From Oscillatoriales cyanobacterium (GTDB lineage: Bacteria > Cyanobacteriota > Cyanobacteriia > Cyanobacteriales > Microcoleaceae): a stretch of DNA of 39,101 nucleotides. Below the pieces are notes generated by a model. It ran no database searches. It was not told where the DNA came from and worked only from the letters and a program-made list of their open reading frames with translations. Positions within the stretch are counted from its first letter, which is position 1. Each line of letters begins with the position of its first letter. The translations under genes and the position numbers were made by a program. Shown here piece after piece: positions 7,806-16,558 of this stretch. The stretch spans positions 1 to 39,101 of the forward strand of contig RDXX01000105.1 of NCBI GenBank assembly GCA_004292955.1, in the 5' to 3' direction.

Positions 7806-8828
7806 TTAGGCATTAGCCAGCTTCTTTTGAATCATTGCCCAATATTCAGGGAAAGCCTCACGGGTATATACTGTTAAAGCTGCCTCATAAAACGATCGCG
7901 CCTTTTCGATATTTTCATCCCGCGAACCGTTGATTCTGTCATTATGGGCATTACCTAGGTTATATTGAATCATTGCCCAATCTTCAGGAAACTGTTCGGG
8001 GGTACGAACAGTTAAAGCAGCGTCAAAAAATGCGATCGCGCGATCGAGATTTTCCGCCCGCGAACCGTTGATTCTGTTAGCGTAAGCAGCAGCTAAGTTA
8101 TTTTGAGCCATTGCCCAATCTTCCGGGAAAGCCTCAAGGGTGTAGACTGTTAAAGCAGCGCCATAAAGCGCGATCGCCATTTCCACATTTTCCGCCCGCG
8201 AACCCTTGACTCTGGTAATATAGGCAGCAGCTAAGTTGTTTTGAGTTTGAGCAAACTTTTCGCTTCCCGGTTGCCGATTATTTAAAACAAGTTGATAAGC
8301 GGCAATGGCAATTTCAATATTATTCGCTCTATTCCCACCGGAAAAATTACTAATATTAATGGTCAAGTCTTCAACGAGGCTGACAATTGACTCAATAGTT
8401 TGGGCATTTTCGCCACCAATTAACCTCTGCAATACTTCCTCTAAAATCTCCGAAAAACGAGCATTGAGGAGATGTTTTCGTTCGGCTAGCATCGGGTGAA
8501 TTACTGCTGGATTGCTATTGCTACCATCTTCGGCTTGCAATAATTCTAGAATAAAGTTGGCATACTCTTGGGGATTTTCACCTTCAGAGTTATCGCCATC
8601 GTTGATATCGATTAATTGTGCTAACTGGCCAATCAGATTTCGCAGGAAATCAGCGCCGTTTTGTCCTCCTTGCTGTGCCATTTTTTCGGCTACCAACTCG
8701 CAGGTTTCCAGAAATTCGACATCCAACAATTCTGAGTTATCTTGTAATATCTGGGGTTCTTGGCCGTTGGGGCAATTCAGCAGGGTGTGAATTAGTTCTA
8801 GGTAGGCTTGGGCGCGGCTTTCTTCCAT
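7806..8828 (-). CDS. TPR protein, truncated paralogue of the CHAT gene
   Basis: The 340 residues start MEESRAQAYLELIHTLLNCP, an N-terminal helical domain (about 1-85) often seen in front of cyanobacterial TPR-CHAT proteins. From NSEGENPQEYANFILELLQA it matches the neighbouring CHAT protein closely and then carries four or five TPR units of the TQNNLAAAY type. It stops inside a TPR unit (WAMIQKKLANA) where the 83-bp array begins, so it has no CHAT domain. It may be a 3'-truncated copy or a stand-alone adaptor. The leader sequence (CATTG, TGGGGAGTTGTGAATAA) is shared with the CHAT gene. Confidence 0.8.
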   Translation of the reverse strand: MEESRAQAYLELIHTLLNCPNGQEPQILQDNSELLDVEFLETCELVAEKMAQQGGQNGADFLRNLIGQLAQLIDINDGDNSEGENPQEYANFILELLQAEDGSNSNPAVIHPMLAERKHLLNARFSEILEEVLQRLIGGENAQTIESIVSLVEDLTINISNFSGGNRANNIEIAIAAYQLVLNNRQPGSEKFAQTQNNLAAAYITRVKGSRAENVEMAIALYGAALTVYTLEAFPEDWAMAQNNLAAAYANRINGSRAENLDRAIAFFDAALTVRTPEQFPEDWAMIQYNLGNAHNDRINGSRDENIEKARSFYEAALTVYTREAFPEYWAMIQKKLANA

Positions 8829-8899
8829 TGTTGGGGAGTTGTGAATAATGTCGGGTTTATTTTATCATGGTTGGGGGTTTTGGGGGTTGTTGCAAAGAT

Positions 8900-9290
8900 A
8901 AGACGGCGGTTGGAAACCGCGTCTACACAAACGATGTCCGCCTCCGCGGACTGAAGAAGATAACGTAATTTCACCGCCTTTTCTTCAACCCGCGGAGGCG
9001 GGTTTTGTCTGTGTAGACGCGGTTTCCAACCGCCGGGTTTCCAACCGCCGGGTCCAACCGTCGGGTTTCCAACCGCCGGATTTCCAACCGCCGGGTATTC
9101 AACCGCCTTGAATTGTCGGTGGGTGGCCAGAAACCGGGTTTTTGCGAGGATATTTGATGGGAGGCGAAGATATAGGAAAAAACCAAATTACGGCGGTTGG
9201 AAACCGCGTCTACACAAACGATGTCCGCCTCCGCGGACTAAAGAAGATAACGTAATTTCACCGCCTTTTCTTCAACCCCGATTTCCAAGC
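8900..9290. repeat. Repeat-only spacer: inverted and direct dispersed repeats
   Basis: The 487-base spacer carries no recognisable gene. Two copies of a roughly 90-base element (8901-8990 and 9191-9280) start GGCGGTTGGAAACCGCGTCT and include TCCGCCTCCGCGGACT and GATAACGTAATTTCACCGCC. An inverted arm at 8989-9040 could fold onto the first copy. A run of GGTTTCCAACCGCCGGG units (9020-9110) and a diverged 83-bp unit (9124-9172) lie in between. Confidence 0.85.
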
Positions 9291-9315
9291 ACCCAATATT
9301 CCACCGCCCAGTTTT

Positions 9316-10506
9316 CTAATTCCTGCACAATGCTACCTTGGGCATTAATCTATCTAAGATTTGTGCGATCGCAATTACCGTCCAATCAATATCAGCTTCA
9401 GTTGTTTCGCGTCCCAGTGTCAAGCGAATTCCACCAACCGCACCGCTTTCGTCATATCCCATTGCCAATAATATCGGACTAGGCGTGAGTTTACCACTGC
9501 TACAAGCCGCACCGGAACTAATGCCAATTCCGGCTAAATTTAGCTGTCTCACGAGAGTTTTGCCTGTGATTCTCTCTGTGTCTCTCTTTTGGTAAGGGCG
9601 ACAGGATGGGGAGACAATGCAAAAACTGGTGTGGTGCGGCAGTCGGTAATATCGATCGCCCGTCGGGACTAAACTGGGTATGTCAGCTAATTTGTCAAAA
9701 AGTCGATCGCGCAATCCAATCAACCTCGGCGTTTCCACATCCATTTCCTGCACAGCCAACTCCGCCGCCACTCCAAAACCGACGATAGCGGGCAGTGCTT
9801 GCGTCCCTGAACGCAGTTTCAACTCTTGTCCTCCCCCGCCGAACATTGGCACCAATTCTAGTCCTGGACGCACGTACAGCGCCCCTGCACCTTGCGGCCC
9901 GTAAAGTTTGTGACTGGAAAGCGAAAGCAAGTCTACGGGCAGTTTTTGCACGTCAATCGGCAATTTACCGGCAACTTGAACTGCATCGGTATGGAACAGG
10001 ATATTGCGATCGCGCGCAATTTGCGATAATGCTTCTATGGGTTGCAGTGTACCAACTTCGCTTTGTCCGTAGATGATGGAAATTAGCACCGTGTGCGATC
10101 GCAGTGATTCTTGCAAATCCAAAGGATGAATTCGCCCATGTTTATCGACTGGTAATCGAGTTACTTCCCATCCCAATTCTTCGAGTTGTCGCACTGGTTC
10201 TGATACTGCGGAATGCTCAACACTGGAAATAATGATATGCTGCGGTTTTGTATAAAGACGCGCAACTCCCATAATTGCTAAATTATCCGCTTCAGTGCCG
10301 CCCGAAGTAAAAATCATCGATTCCGGTAGCGCGTTAATCAGCCCAGCAACCTGCATTCTGGCTAATTCTAAAGCAGTCGCCGCCCTTTGTCCCCACTCGT
10401 GCAAACTAGAAGGATTTCCCCAGTATTGAGTCAGAGCTTTTTGCATAGCATCAATTGCTTCTGGGCGTGTCGGCGTTGTAGCGCTATAGTCGAGGTAAAT
10501 TTGCAT
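9316..10506 (-). CDS. Cysteine desulfurase, NifS/IscS type
   Basis: This PLP-dependent class V aminotransferase-fold enzyme takes sulfur from L-cysteine and passes it on as a persulfide for Fe-S clusters and thio-cofactors. Start MQIYLDYSATTPTRPEA is typical. Lys200 in SSHKLYGPQGAG forms the PLP Schiff base. HTDAVQ carries the cofactor-binding Asp. Cys335 in SGAACSSG is the persulfide-accepting residue. The length of 396 is normal for class I/NifS-type enzymes. A short insert (SPSCRPYQKRDTERI) precedes the final domain. No suf or isc partners are visible, so the specific role (iscS, nifS or housekeeping) cannot be told from context. Confidence 0.93.
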   Translation of the reverse strand: MQIYLDYSATTPTRPEAIDAMQKALTQYWGNPSSLHEWGQRAATALELARMQVAGLINALPESMIFTSGGTEADNLAIMGVARLYTKPQHIIISSVEHSAVSEPVRQLEELGWEVTRLPVDKHGRIHPLDLQESLRSHTVLISIIYGQSEVGTLQPIEALSQIARDRNILFHTDAVQVAGKLPIDVQKLPVDLLSLSSHKLYGPQGAGALYVRPGLELVPMFGGGGQELKLRSGTQALPAIVGFGVAAELAVQEMDVETPRLIGLRDRLFDKLADIPSLVPTGDRYYRLPHHTSFCIVSPSCRPYQKRDTERITGKTLVRQLNLAGIGISSGAACSSGKLTPSPILLAMGYDESGAVGGIRLTLGRETTEADIDWTVIAIAQILDRLMPKVALCRN

Positions 10507-10619
10507 TGCTTTAATTAAATGACGAACTAATAATGAATGATTGACTACCTAATGAATAAAGCACTTATCCTAAAGGCATAAATGATTATTGACTCATGAC
10601 TCATAATTCTTAAATTATG

Positions 10620-10731
10620 ACTGATAACAATTGCTAACTCCCAACTGCTAACTCCCAACTGTCAACTCCCCGCTGTCAACTGTCAACTCCCCACTGTCAA
10701 CTGTCAACTATCAACTGTCAACTGTCTAATG
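10620..10731. repeat. CAACTGT heptamer array
   Basis: About a dozen copies of CAACTGTCAACTC/CAACTGCTAACTC variants, the reverse complement of the CAGTTGA array seen elsewhere. They reach to and slightly overlap the stop codon of the following minus-strand gene. The rest of 10507-10619 is AT-rich and featureless. Confidence 0.85.
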
Positions 10732-11130
10732 ACTCCCAGGTTTGCAGACATTGTAGTCTTCATGGGACAAGACTTTTTGGGGAATTAAGAAAGTGCCGCA
10801 ATCTTCACAAAGCATTCTGTAGTTGCGGGTTACAGGAATACTCACAATCCAGCGGTTGTGACGCAGGCGTTTGCCGCCGAAATCTCTGTAATTCTTATTT
10901 TCCCCCAAAGCTGCTATAATAGCGCGAGCTTTAGTAACTACATGGTCGGGTAGACCTCTGAGATCGATCGCATCTCTAGCAAATGATGCTTCCCTCTCTT
11001 GTTTTTGGGTCTGTTTTTCGGCCAGCAGTTCAACTGATTGCTGTTGCGCTATCAACTCTTGCGTGCACCGATGGCACGCTTTACCATATCCCCTGTGACC
11101 ACAATCAAAAATTGTTTTTCTTTTAGCCAT
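10726..11130 (-). CDS. Zinc-finger protein with a RelE/ParE-like C-terminal region
   Basis: This 134-residue basic protein starts MAKRKTIFDCGHRGYGKACH. CGH followed by CHRC, and the later CEDCGTF, look like metal-binding knuckles. After a Gln/Glu-rich linker, residues 60-130 (KARAIIAALGENKNYRDFGG, RLRHNRWIVSIPVTRNYRML, LIPQKVLSHEDYN) follow the order of a RelE/ParE-type toxin fold: helix, RVR-like strand, yRi-like strand and a terminal H-x-x-Y. The similarity is my reading and unconfirmed. No antitoxin gene is adjacent, so a housekeeping RNA-binding role is equally possible. The last codons are overlapped by the heptamer array. Confidence 0.7.
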   Translation of the reverse strand: MAKRKTIFDCGHRGYGKACHRCTQELIAQQQSVELLAEKQTQKQEREASFARDAIDLRGLPDHVVTKARAIIAALGENKNYRDFGGKRLRHNRWIVSIPVTRNYRMLCEDCGTFLIPQKVLSHEDYNVCKPGSH

Positions 11131-11320
11131 AAAGCATCAGTATCGGGTTTGACCCACGCCCCTGAATGCTGCTACCCTACCAGTGATGCTTCCGGCATCG
11201 AGGCAGTTCTACAAGACGCAAAATCTATTCCCTGTCATAAATTTAATAGTTTTAACTTTCCTCGATCCAATATCTTTCCACTCTGAATAGACTGATGACC
11301 TCAATAAAATTTTAAATTTT

Positions 11321-12985
11321 GTGAATGTACTTTATTATAATTTACCAGGTTTGTGTTGTGTTGGATTGCTGGCGATCGCCCTGACGGCTTGCGGACAAGC
11401 AAAGCAGGACGTGCAGAATTTACCTCCCACTCTCGCTCCGCTGCCTCAAGACCCCTTGTTGCAAGTATACTTCAATCAGTCCCTCACTTCGAGTTACACA
11501 GAGCCCTACCGCGCACAAACTAGGGCTGGAGATGATTTAGAAAAGTTAATCGCCGAGGCAGTAGCAAGTGCTGAATCGACCGTAGATATAGCGGTTCAGG
11601 AGTTTCGCTTACCCGGTATTGCACGAAGGTTGGCCGATCGCGCGCGCGCTGGAATTAAAGTCAGATTAATTGTCGAACATCTGTACAATCGCCCTTGGAG
11701 CGATTATACAGCCCAGGAGTTGGCAAAGTTACCAGAACGAGAGCGCGATCGCTACAGCGAATTTCTGCAACTAGCCGATACCAATAAAGACGGTAAATTT
11801 AGTGCCGAGGAAATCAAGCAAAATGATGCTTTGGTAATTCTCAAAGATGCGGGGATTCCTGTAATTGACGATACTGCTGACGGCAGCAAAGGCAGCGGTT
11901 TGATGCACCACAAATTTGCAGTAATTGACGGCAAAACAGTCATCGTAACTTCGGCGAATTTTACCACCAGCGATATCCACGGCGATTTCAAGACAGCAGC
12001 AAGTCGCGGCAATGCCAACAATCTGCTAAAAATTGCCAGCCCTAAATTAGCGCAAATATTTACTCAAGAATTTAACATCATGTGGGGCGACGGGCCAGGA
12101 GGTAAACCGGATAGCAAGTTTGGCATCAAAAAGCCACTTCGTCAAGTACAAAAAGTGAGAGTTGGTAATGCAACTGTGGCGGTGCAATTTTCACCAACAA
12201 GTGCGACTTTGCCTTGGGAACAAAGCGTTAACAGTTTGATAAATCGCACTTTAGCAAAGGCGAAAAAATCTGTTAATTTGGCACTCTTTGTATTTTCGGC
12301 GCAGCGGTTGTCAAACACTCTGGAACTTGAATCTAGGCGCGGTGTAGCGGTGCGAGCTTTGATTGACTCAAATTTCATTTATCGCCCTTACAGCGAAGGT
12401 TTAGACATGATGGGGGCGACTTTCATGCAGGATTGCGGCGGCTTAGAAGCGGACAATCGCCCGTGGAAAAAGCCGCTGACTACAGTGGGAGTGCCGCTGT
12501 TACCAATGGGCGATCGCCTGCACCACAAATTCGGCGTTATCGACGGAAATACCGTGCTGACAGGCTCTCACAACTGGAGTGAGGCTGCAAATCACGGGAA
12601 TGATGAGACGTTATTGGCGATCGACAGCCCGACGGTTGGGGCCCATTTTGAGCGGGAGTTCGATCGGCTTTACAAAGGTGCAATCTTGGGAATTCCCGCC
12701 CGAATCAAACAGAAAATTGACGCTAAGCAAAAAGAGTGTAAATCAGTCCAAGCAACATCAAAACCTGCGAATCCTCAACCGCAAAGTGGTGGTAAAAACT
12801 TAATTAATTTGAATAGCGCGACTCAAGAAGAACTAGAAACTTTGCCAGGGGTTGGCCAGAAGTTAGCCGAGAAAATTATTGCAGCGCGGGAAAAGCAGCC
12901 TTTTGAGTCTTGGGAGGATGTCGAAAGATTGCCAGGAGTAGGAAACAAGGCTATAGACAAATGGCGCGATCGAGTAACATTTTAA
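11321..12985 (+). CDS. Phospholipase D-like lipoprotein with EF-hand and HhH motifs
   Basis: A 554-residue protein translated from GTG. A lipoprotein signal ends LLAIALTAC (Cys24), so it is probably lipid-anchored. Two PLD HKD motifs are complete: His196/Lys198/Asp203 (HHKFAVID) and His401/Lys403/Asp408 (HHKFGVID), each followed by a Ser/Asn strand, as in Nuc-like phosphodiesterases. Between the first helices and HKD1 lies a perfect EF-hand loop, DTNKDGKFSAEE (153-164), suggesting calcium control. The last 60 residues (LINLNSATQEELETLPGVGQ and LPGVGNKAIDKW) are a ComEA-type helix-hairpin-helix pair that binds DNA. Together this points to an envelope-located nuclease rather than a lipase; the substrate is inferred. 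Confidence 0.88.
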   Translation: MNVLYYNLPGLCCVGLLAIALTACGQAKQDVQNLPPTLAPLPQDPLLQVYFNQSLTSSYTEPYRAQTRAGDDLEKLIAEAVASAESTVDIAVQEFRLPGIARRLADRARAGIKVRLIVEHLYNRPWSDYTAQELAKLPERERDRYSEFLQLADTNKDGKFSAEEIKQNDALVILKDAGIPVIDDTADGSKGSGLMHHKFAVIDGKTVIVTSANFTTSDIHGDFKTAASRGNANNLLKIASPKLAQIFTQEFNIMWGDGPGGKPDSKFGIKKPLRQVQKVRVGNATVAVQFSPTSATLPWEQSVNSLINRTLAKAKKSVNLALFVFSAQRLSNTLELESRRGVAVRALIDSNFIYRPYSEGLDMMGATFMQDCGGLEADNRPWKKPLTTVGVPLLPMGDRLHHKFGVIDGNTVLTGSHNWSEAANHGNDETLLAIDSPTVGAHFEREFDRLYKGAILGIPARIKQKIDAKQKECKSVQATSKPANPQPQSGGKNLINLNSATQEELETLPGVGQKLAEKIIAAREKQPFESWEDVERLPGVGNKAIDKWRDRVTF

Positions 12986-13032
12986 AGTAGGGTGCGTCAG
13001 CTATGGTGATTTAATTAATTAATCATCTAGCA

Positions 13033-13180
13033 ACTACAAACCTGCACCATGAATACTTCATTCATTGGTGGAGAGACTAACCAGGAAGGACTAAAGTCCT
13101 CACTACAAACCTGCACCATGAATACTTCATTCATTGGTGGAGAGACTAACCAGGAAGGACTAAAGTCCTCACTACAAACC
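13033..13180. repeat. Tandem 69-bp direct repeat (2.1 copies)
   Basis: ACTACAAACCTGCACCATGA starts at 13033 and recurs at 13102, with a third partial start at 13171. The unit includes the small palindrome AGGACTAAAGTCCT, also found near 24360. It lies between the PLD gene and the Cys-rich protein gene; nothing else is seen there. Confidence 0.9.
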
Positions 13181-13253
13181 TATTTTATCGATCTTGACAA
13201 CAGTTAAGCTTTCTAGTTAAACTTACATTCAAATAAAATGCACTTTTTTCATA

Positions 13254-13261
13254 TTGGAGGT
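13254..13261 (+). promoter_or_regulatory. Strong ribosome-binding site TTGGAGGT
   Basis: TTGGAGGT lies 8 bases before the ATG at 13270 and fixes that start. Confidence 0.75.
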
Positions 13262-13269
13262 ATAAAGAG

Positions 13270-13920
13270 ATGAAACGCGCCAGATATTTTACGGGGAAGC
13301 GACCAATCAAATTCCTAGCTTTTTTGATTGGTGCAATTTTAGTCACACTAGCAGCTTTCACAGTCAGCGCCCAGCAGACTAGCGAAGCACAATTTCGGGT
13401 AAAGAACGAAAACAGTTTTAATATTAACATGATTCAATTCAAGCGCGTTGAATATGTAGGTCAGTGTCCCGGAAGTGGCATCTCCCCTGATTCGCAAAGC
13501 GCTCGATTTGTTTCCAGCAAGACTCCCCCCGGCCCTAACAGAAGAGTGCTGATTAAAAATGTGACCGATGGCATGGAAACTGACCCCTATCCTTACACAG
13601 ATAGAAGTTATGACAAAGGTGAGTTTTCCGAAAGTTTTGGATTTAAGTTAGCAAACAGTCACAAAACAAGAACTTTTTCGGTGTTAGAGGGCGAAAATAA
13701 ATTTGCCTATGAAATCAAAGAAAATAACCAAATTATAGAACAGGGTGCGCTTACCGCTCAAGTTTCTGTACAAAATTTAGGTACTTTTCCACGTCAGCAA
13801 GTTTGTGAGAACAAAGTCACTTCACAATGTCAGGATGATGCTGATTGTCGCGAGAGGAGGCGCAAAGGAAAAAGTTGCAGAATAGAGTGTGTTACTGTTC
13901 AAGAGTGTCGCTGTCCGTAA
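13270..13920 (+). CDS. Secreted Cys-rich hypothetical protein
   Basis: A 216-residue protein with a classical signal peptide: Arg/Lys-rich start, hydrophobic LAFLIGAILVTLAAF, and cleavage likely after VSA (about residue 35). The mature part begins QQTSEAQFRVKNENSFNINM, suggesting a beta-rich domain. The final 40 residues contain seven cysteines (CENK, CQDDADC, CRIEC, CRC), plus one in CPGSG upstream. This would allow a disulfide-linked knot outside the cytoplasm. The family is not recognised. It is monocistronic and followed directly by a MITE-like inverted repeat. Confidence 0.8.
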   Translation: MKRARYFTGKRPIKFLAFLIGAILVTLAAFTVSAQQTSEAQFRVKNENSFNINMIQFKRVEYVGQCPGSGISPDSQSARFVSSKTPPGPNRRVLIKNVTDGMETDPYPYTDRSYDKGEFSESFGFKLANSHKTRTFSVLEGENKFAYEIKENNQIIEQGALTAQVSVQNLGTFPRQQVCENKVTSQCQDDADCRERRRKGKSCRIECVTVQECRCP

Positions 13921-13924
13921 TTTT

Positions 13925-14107
13925 AGGTATGTTGTTGCGCTTCAGCGCTCTTGGCTCTCCTGGGTTTATGGTGGATACGGTATCAGACACAACTGTTCGC
14001 GATTCTGTGATGCTCTCTTCGTCAAGGATATGCGGTTTGTTTATCACCACAGACTCAGGAGAGCCACGCTCTTAATATTAAGAGCGCTGAAGCGCAACAA
14101 CATACCT
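13925..14107. mobile_element. MITE-like long inverted repeat
   Basis: AGGTATGTTGTTGCGCTTCA at the left is the exact reverse complement of the right end (14080-14107). The arms continue imperfectly inward through GGCTCTCCTGGGTTT versus AACTCAGGAGAGCC-like sequence, so the whole 183-base unit can fold into one long hairpin. The ends belong to the same family as the repeats near 16.1, 16.4 and 22.4 kb (GGTACGTTGTTGGGCTTCAG). No coding content is seen. Confidence 0.8.
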
Positions 14108-14128
14108 TTATTTGATCTGACAGTTGCT

Positions 14129-15220
14129 TCAAGTAACAGGGTGAAAGTAAAATGCCGCAGCTAACACAATATATGTTGCTAAAAGTAGCACTCCTTCCAG
14201 CCAATTCGATCGCCCGTCAAGACTAATTAGATTAGCGATTGTCACCGCAATGGCAACTGCAACCACTTCAAACGGATTAAAGTTTAAATCCATCGGCTGA
14301 TGAATCACGATACCGATAATCACCAACACCGGCGCTACCAGCAAAGCAACTAGCAAACTCGAACCCATCGCCACGGAAACTGACAAATCCATATTATTTT
14401 TCATCGCCACTCCCACCGCCGTTACGTATTCCGCCGCACCGCCCACAATCGGCAACAAAATTACACCTGTAAACAGTGGTGTTAATCCCAATCCTTTGGT
14501 AGTTTCTTCGACAACGCCCACAAAAATTTCTGATTCAAAAGCAACTGCAACTGTTGAGGCGACTAGCACTCCTATCCACAGCCACAAATTCGGTTTGTGT
14601 GCAGTTGATTCATCGGTATTTTCAGAATCTTCTAACTCTAGTATGCCGACTTCGTAAAGATAGCTGTGAGTTTTTAAGGAAAATAGCAGCGTTAGTGCGT
14701 AAACTGCAATTAGGACGATCGCAGTTATCAACGAAAGATTCTGAATGGCTGCGGGTTCCACTCCATTCGACGTGTAAATTACCATCGTCGGCAGCAGAAT
14801 CGCAATCACTGCTAGAGTCATGGTGGAACCGTTCACCCGGGCGATAATTGGCTTAAATTCTTGTTCTTTGTAGCGGATTCCCCCTAGCAGCATGGAAAGT
14901 CCCATAACTAAGAGCAAGTTGCTGATAATGGTGCCGGTGATGCTGGCTTTCACGATGTCAATCAAGCCGGCTTTCAGGGCTACTATGGCAATAATTAATT
15001 CTGTAGCATTCCCGAAGACTGCATTTAATAAGCCGCCGATGGAGGGCCCTGTGACGATCGCCACTTCTTCTGTTGCTGTGCTCAACCAAATCGCCAGAGG
15101 TATAATGCCTAGGGCGGATGTGATGAAAACTACCAGGGAACCCCAGTGCAAATATTCGGCTGCGATGGAAATGGGGATGAAAATTAACAGGGCTATGGAA
15201 AGAATTTTTTTGATTGACAT
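14129..15220 (-). CDS. cax: Calcium/proton antiporter (CaCA/CAX family)
   Basis: The 363-residue membrane protein has about eleven hydrophobic segments and the two signature alpha-repeats of the CAX family: GNATELIIAIVALKAG (from residue 70) and GGAAEYVTAVGVAMKNN (about 260-276). Their acidic Glu residues carry the cation. The charged loop at the centre (LELEDSENTDESTAH) separates the two halves, as is usual in CAX proteins. The likely role is export of Ca2+ in exchange for protons across the cytoplasmic membrane, supporting calcium or alkaline-stress tolerance. It is monocistronic. The start MSIKKILSIALL gives the expected first helix. Confidence 0.93.
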   Translation of the reverse strand: MSIKKILSIALLIFIPISIAAEYLHWGSLVVFITSALGIIPLAIWLSTATEEVAIVTGPSIGGLLNAVFGNATELIIAIVALKAGLIDIVKASITGTIISNLLLVMGLSMLLGGIRYKEQEFKPIIARVNGSTMTLAVIAILLPTMVIYTSNGVEPAAIQNLSLITAIVLIAVYALTLLFSLKTHSYLYEVGILELEDSENTDESTAHKPNLWLWIGVLVASTVAVAFESEIFVGVVEETTKGLGLTPLFTGVILLPIVGGAAEYVTAVGVAMKNNMDLSVSVAMGSSLLVALLVAPVLVIIGIVIHQPMDLNFNPFEVVAVAIAVTIANLISLDGRSNWLEGVLLLATYIVLAAAFYFHPVT

Positions 15221-15330
15221 AGGGACTCGGATGTGTATTGAAGGTGAGTTCGAGTTGCCAGGGCGATCGCCAAATTGATTTTATATCAATATGCTTGGGA
15301 TAAGAAGATCGGGCGCTTTCAACCGCCGTG

Positions 15331-15825
15331 TTATCGGAGAAACAGTGCACCATCATTCCGAATGCTTAAAGATCTTTTATCCAAACCTAAATCATTTGTC
15401 TCGTCTAATCTTACTTCTACTGTGCCTTCACCAACGGGTTTTAAACTCGCTTTCAATAATGCGCCGTCTTGTCGCCTAAATACAATGGATGCAGGTAGTG
15501 TCAATGCTTGCAGCGCGACTGTTGAATTTTCGGCTAAGCTGCGGCGGTTAGTTTGTCCAACTACTTGATAAAATAGTCGATCGCTGGTTTTATTCGTTAA
15601 TCTCACATTAGCTTTGCCATTAACGGGAACCATCTTGCCGTCGGGAACTCTTTCTGGTTCGTTAGCTTGGGCAATTTCCCTCGCAAAACTCGCATTGTGA
15701 CCCAAAGGTAAAAAGCTGTTGCCTGCTAGGGCCAAGGTGACTGCCAGCAGGCTTGCTAGACTGGTTTTGTCGATCGCTAGTTTGCACATTTTTTTGATTG
15801 ACTTTTGATCTAAAAATTCTAACAA
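15331..15825 (-). CDS. Secreted hypothetical protein
   Basis: A 164-residue protein with an N-terminal export signal (LASLLAVTLALAGNSFLPLG, then a probable cleavage after ASFA). The mature part is beta-rich (KANVRLTNKTSDRLFYQVVG, GTVEVRLDET) and resembles a small Ig-like or beta-sandwich domain, but no family is recognised. AGGT about 9 bases upstream supports the first ATG. A later in-frame ATG at codon 13 lacks a ribosome-binding site. It lies next to cax with the same orientation, 110 bases upstream. Confidence 0.75.
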   Translation of the reverse strand: MLEFLDQKSIKKMCKLAIDKTSLASLLAVTLALAGNSFLPLGHNASFAREIAQANEPERVPDGKMVPVNGKANVRLTNKTSDRLFYQVVGQTNRRSLAENSTVALQALTLPASIVFRRQDGALLKASLKPVGEGTVEVRLDETNDLGLDKRSLSIRNDGALFLR

Positions 15826-16078
15826 GCAATTTTACCTGATGCTGCTCTCTTCTGGCAAGTCGCCTCAGAAGTCAATCCGAGCTTTTCATAGCTGACGCCT
15901 TGATTGTGAAGATGGAAACTGAATATAATAGAAATTTATCGAGCTACCAAAAAATATATTTCTCATTGTGTAGTGCCAGTTAGTGAATTAAATTAAGTTA
16001 ATGCTTAACCAGAATTGACGTTTGAATAGTATCGTTTTTATGATACCGATTCTGATATATAAATCCGTTTTTATAAAA

Positions 16079-16166
16079 ATGAGGTACGTTGTTGGGCTTC
16101 AGCCCTTCTTAGATGTATTACAATGAGGTACGTTGTTGGGCTTCAGCCCTTCTTAGATTTATTACA
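16079..16166. repeat. Two direct copies of a 44-nt GGTACGTTGTTGGGCTTCAG repeat
   Basis: Two almost identical 44-base units begin ATGAGGTACGTTGTTGGG at 16079 and 16123 and differ by one base. An inverted relative (AAGCCCAACAACGTACCT) lies at 16299-16316. The wider spacer 15826-16558 holds only repeats and AT-rich sequence. Confidence 0.88.
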
Positions 16167-16200
16167 TAGCAAGTTATGCTGCTAAAAACTGCATTTACGA

Positions 16201-16258
16201 ATTATCTCTCATCTTTTTGAGAAAAGCTATATAGCCTTTCTCAAAAAGATGAGGTATG
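16201..16258. repeat. Palindrome TCTCATCTTTTTGAGAAA...
   Basis: Arms CTCATCTTTTTGAGAAA and TTTCTCAAAAAGATGAG flank a short AGCTATATAGC centre, giving a long perfect-looking hairpin. A half copy occurs at 36142-36170. Confidence 0.8.
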
Positions 16259-16408
16259 ACTGACAGCTCCTACAACCACTTAATAAACTAAGAGGGCCCA
16301 AGCCCAACAACGTACCTAATCTATATAAGAAAAGCTATAATACAAATAATATGGCAGAAGGAAGAATGAAAAAGGCAGAATGAAAAAGGCAGATGGCACC
16401 TTAAAAAA

Positions 16409-16452
16409 GGTACGTTGTTGGGAAAAGAGCGCTCTTTTCCCAACAACGTACC
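16409..16452. repeat. Perfect 44-bp palindrome
   Basis: GGTACGTTGTTGGGAAAAG then AGC is followed with no spacer by its exact reverse complement. It belongs to the GGTACGTTGTTGGG family and could form a cruciform or a strong RNA hairpin. Confidence 0.92.
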
Positions 16453-16558
16453 CAAAAAATCCTTTATTGTGACACTGGCATCCTGGACTCAAAAAGGAAG
16501 AATGAAAAAGGAAAAATGAAGATTTGCCCCTCTCTCCCCGTCTCCCTTGCCGTCGCAG

